Shown here piece by piece: positions 13,911-14,347 of a stretch of DNA of 14,347 bases; within the stretch, counting starts at the first letter, position 1; the number at the start of each line of letters is the position of its first letter. The position numbers were made by a program, and so were the translations under genes. The stretch is from Sphingomonas sp. (lineage in GTDB: Bacteria; Pseudomonadota; Alphaproteobacteria; Sphingomonadales; Sphingomonadaceae), in the NCBI GenBank assembly GCA_019247755.1, contig JAFBAM010000042.1, positions 1 through 14,347 of the forward strand, read 5' to 3'. The notes beneath the pieces are model-generated. The model did no database searches. It was not told where the DNA came from and saw only the letters and a list, made by a program, of their open reading frames with translations.

Positions 13911-14347
13911 GTGGCAGCTTTTCGAGTGAATAGGACGCGTGCATTCATCGCGGGCACGGCCGTCGCGCTTGGCCTCGCGAGCGGTGCAGGAGCGCAGGAA
14001 AGCGCCCAGCCTGGAGAACAGCCGCCGGCCGATCAACAGGTCAACAGCACCCAGTCGCTGCGCCTTCCCGAGAACCCGCAAGTGTTCGGGACCGCTATGC
14101 CTTCCGTGGTGAAGGCGACCGCGATCGTGAATGGCGACGTCATCACACAGACCGACATCGAACAGCGCCTCGCACTTCTCGCCATCGCGAATGGCGGGAA
14201 AATTCCGGACGAGGAGCGTCAGCGCCTGAGCGAGCAGGTCCTTCGGAACCTGATCGACGAGACCCTCCAGATCCAGGCTGCCAAGCAGGAAAAGATCGAT
14301 ATCAAGCAGTCGGATATCGACAAGACCGTCCAGCGGGTCGCGGAGAA
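13911..14347 (+). CDS. surA: SurA periplasmic chaperone / peptidyl-prolyl isomerase, 5' part
   Basis: SurA escorts unfolded outer-membrane proteins, including LptD, across the periplasm. Only the first 145 codons are in the window; the frame is open to the right edge. A signal peptide is visible (FIAGTAVALGLASGAGAQ at 12-29, cleavage likely after AGA), followed by a proline- and glutamine-rich linker (30-60). The SurA N-terminal domain then begins: AIVNGDVITQTDIEQRLALL at 71-90 and LRNLIDETLQIQAAKQEKID at 111-130, the characteristic chaperone pattern. The parvulin domains would lie beyond the window. The GTG at 13911 is preceded by AAGGGA at 13895-13900, 10 bases away. The lptD-surA order matches the operon known in other proteobacteria, and the 60-bp gap shows no terminator. 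Confidence 0.93.
   Translation, partial: MAAFRVNRTRAFIAGTAVALGLASGAGAQESAQPGEQPPADQQVNSTQSLRLPENPQVFGTAMPSVVKATAIVNGDVITQTDIEQRLALLAIANGGKIPDEERQRLSEQVLRNLIDETLQIQAAKQEKIDIKQSDIDKTVQRVAE

Overview
The window is a dense stretch of high-G+C housekeeping DNA from an alphaproteobacterium, most likely a sphingomonad (Sphingomonadales). The assignment rests on gene content and protein style: a short HdaA with an unusual P-loop, an AspRS of the non-discriminating type, HolC next to PepA, and LptD followed by SurA. It is inference from memory, not a database search. Fifteen protein-coding genes fill almost all of the sequence, and the last one (surA) runs off the right edge. No intergenic gap reaches 300 bases. 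I saw no rRNA, tRNA, CRISPR array, insertion sequence, phage gene or toxin-antitoxin pair.

Layout. Bases 13-489 encode GreB (+). It converges on, and overlaps by 4 bp, a PPK2-family protein (486-1208, -), which lies downstream of aspS (1249-3024, -). A 113-bp divergent gap separates aspS from rnd (3138-4325, +), which overlaps a small I78-type inhibitor lipoprotein (4318-4605, +). That pair converges on hdaA (4610-5233, -), whose GTG start overlaps the stop of a secreted DUF2066 protein gene (5230-6504, -). A 65-bp divergent gap leads to a tightly overlapping plus-strand run of purM, purN, a YjbR/MmcQ-type gene and a one-TM protein of unknown function (6570-9058). This run converges on ndk (9055-9477, -), with holC (9554-9991, -) and pepA (10004-11473, -) upstream of ndk. 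A divergent gap of about 130 bp then leads to lptD (11604-13850, +) and surA (13911 onward, +).

How the genes work together. The window joins transcription rescue (GreB), translation and RNA turnover (AspRS, RNase D), replication control and the replisome (HdaA, HolC), purine and nucleotide synthesis (PurM, PurN, Ndk), peptide turnover (PepA) and outer-membrane biogenesis (LptD, SurA). The genes are packed into short operons with stop/start overlaps of 4-8 bp, which implies translational coupling.

I did not find a new multi-gene system, and I regard this as an ordinary core-genome region. The points most worth a second look are: a PPK2 homologue that has lost its Walker B aspartate; an HdaA with arginine in place of the P-loop lysine; the overlap of the DUF2066 gene with hdaA opposite purMN; an LptD in a lineage thought to make glycosphingolipids instead of LPS; and a 10-bp perfect inverted repeat at the ndk convergence point.
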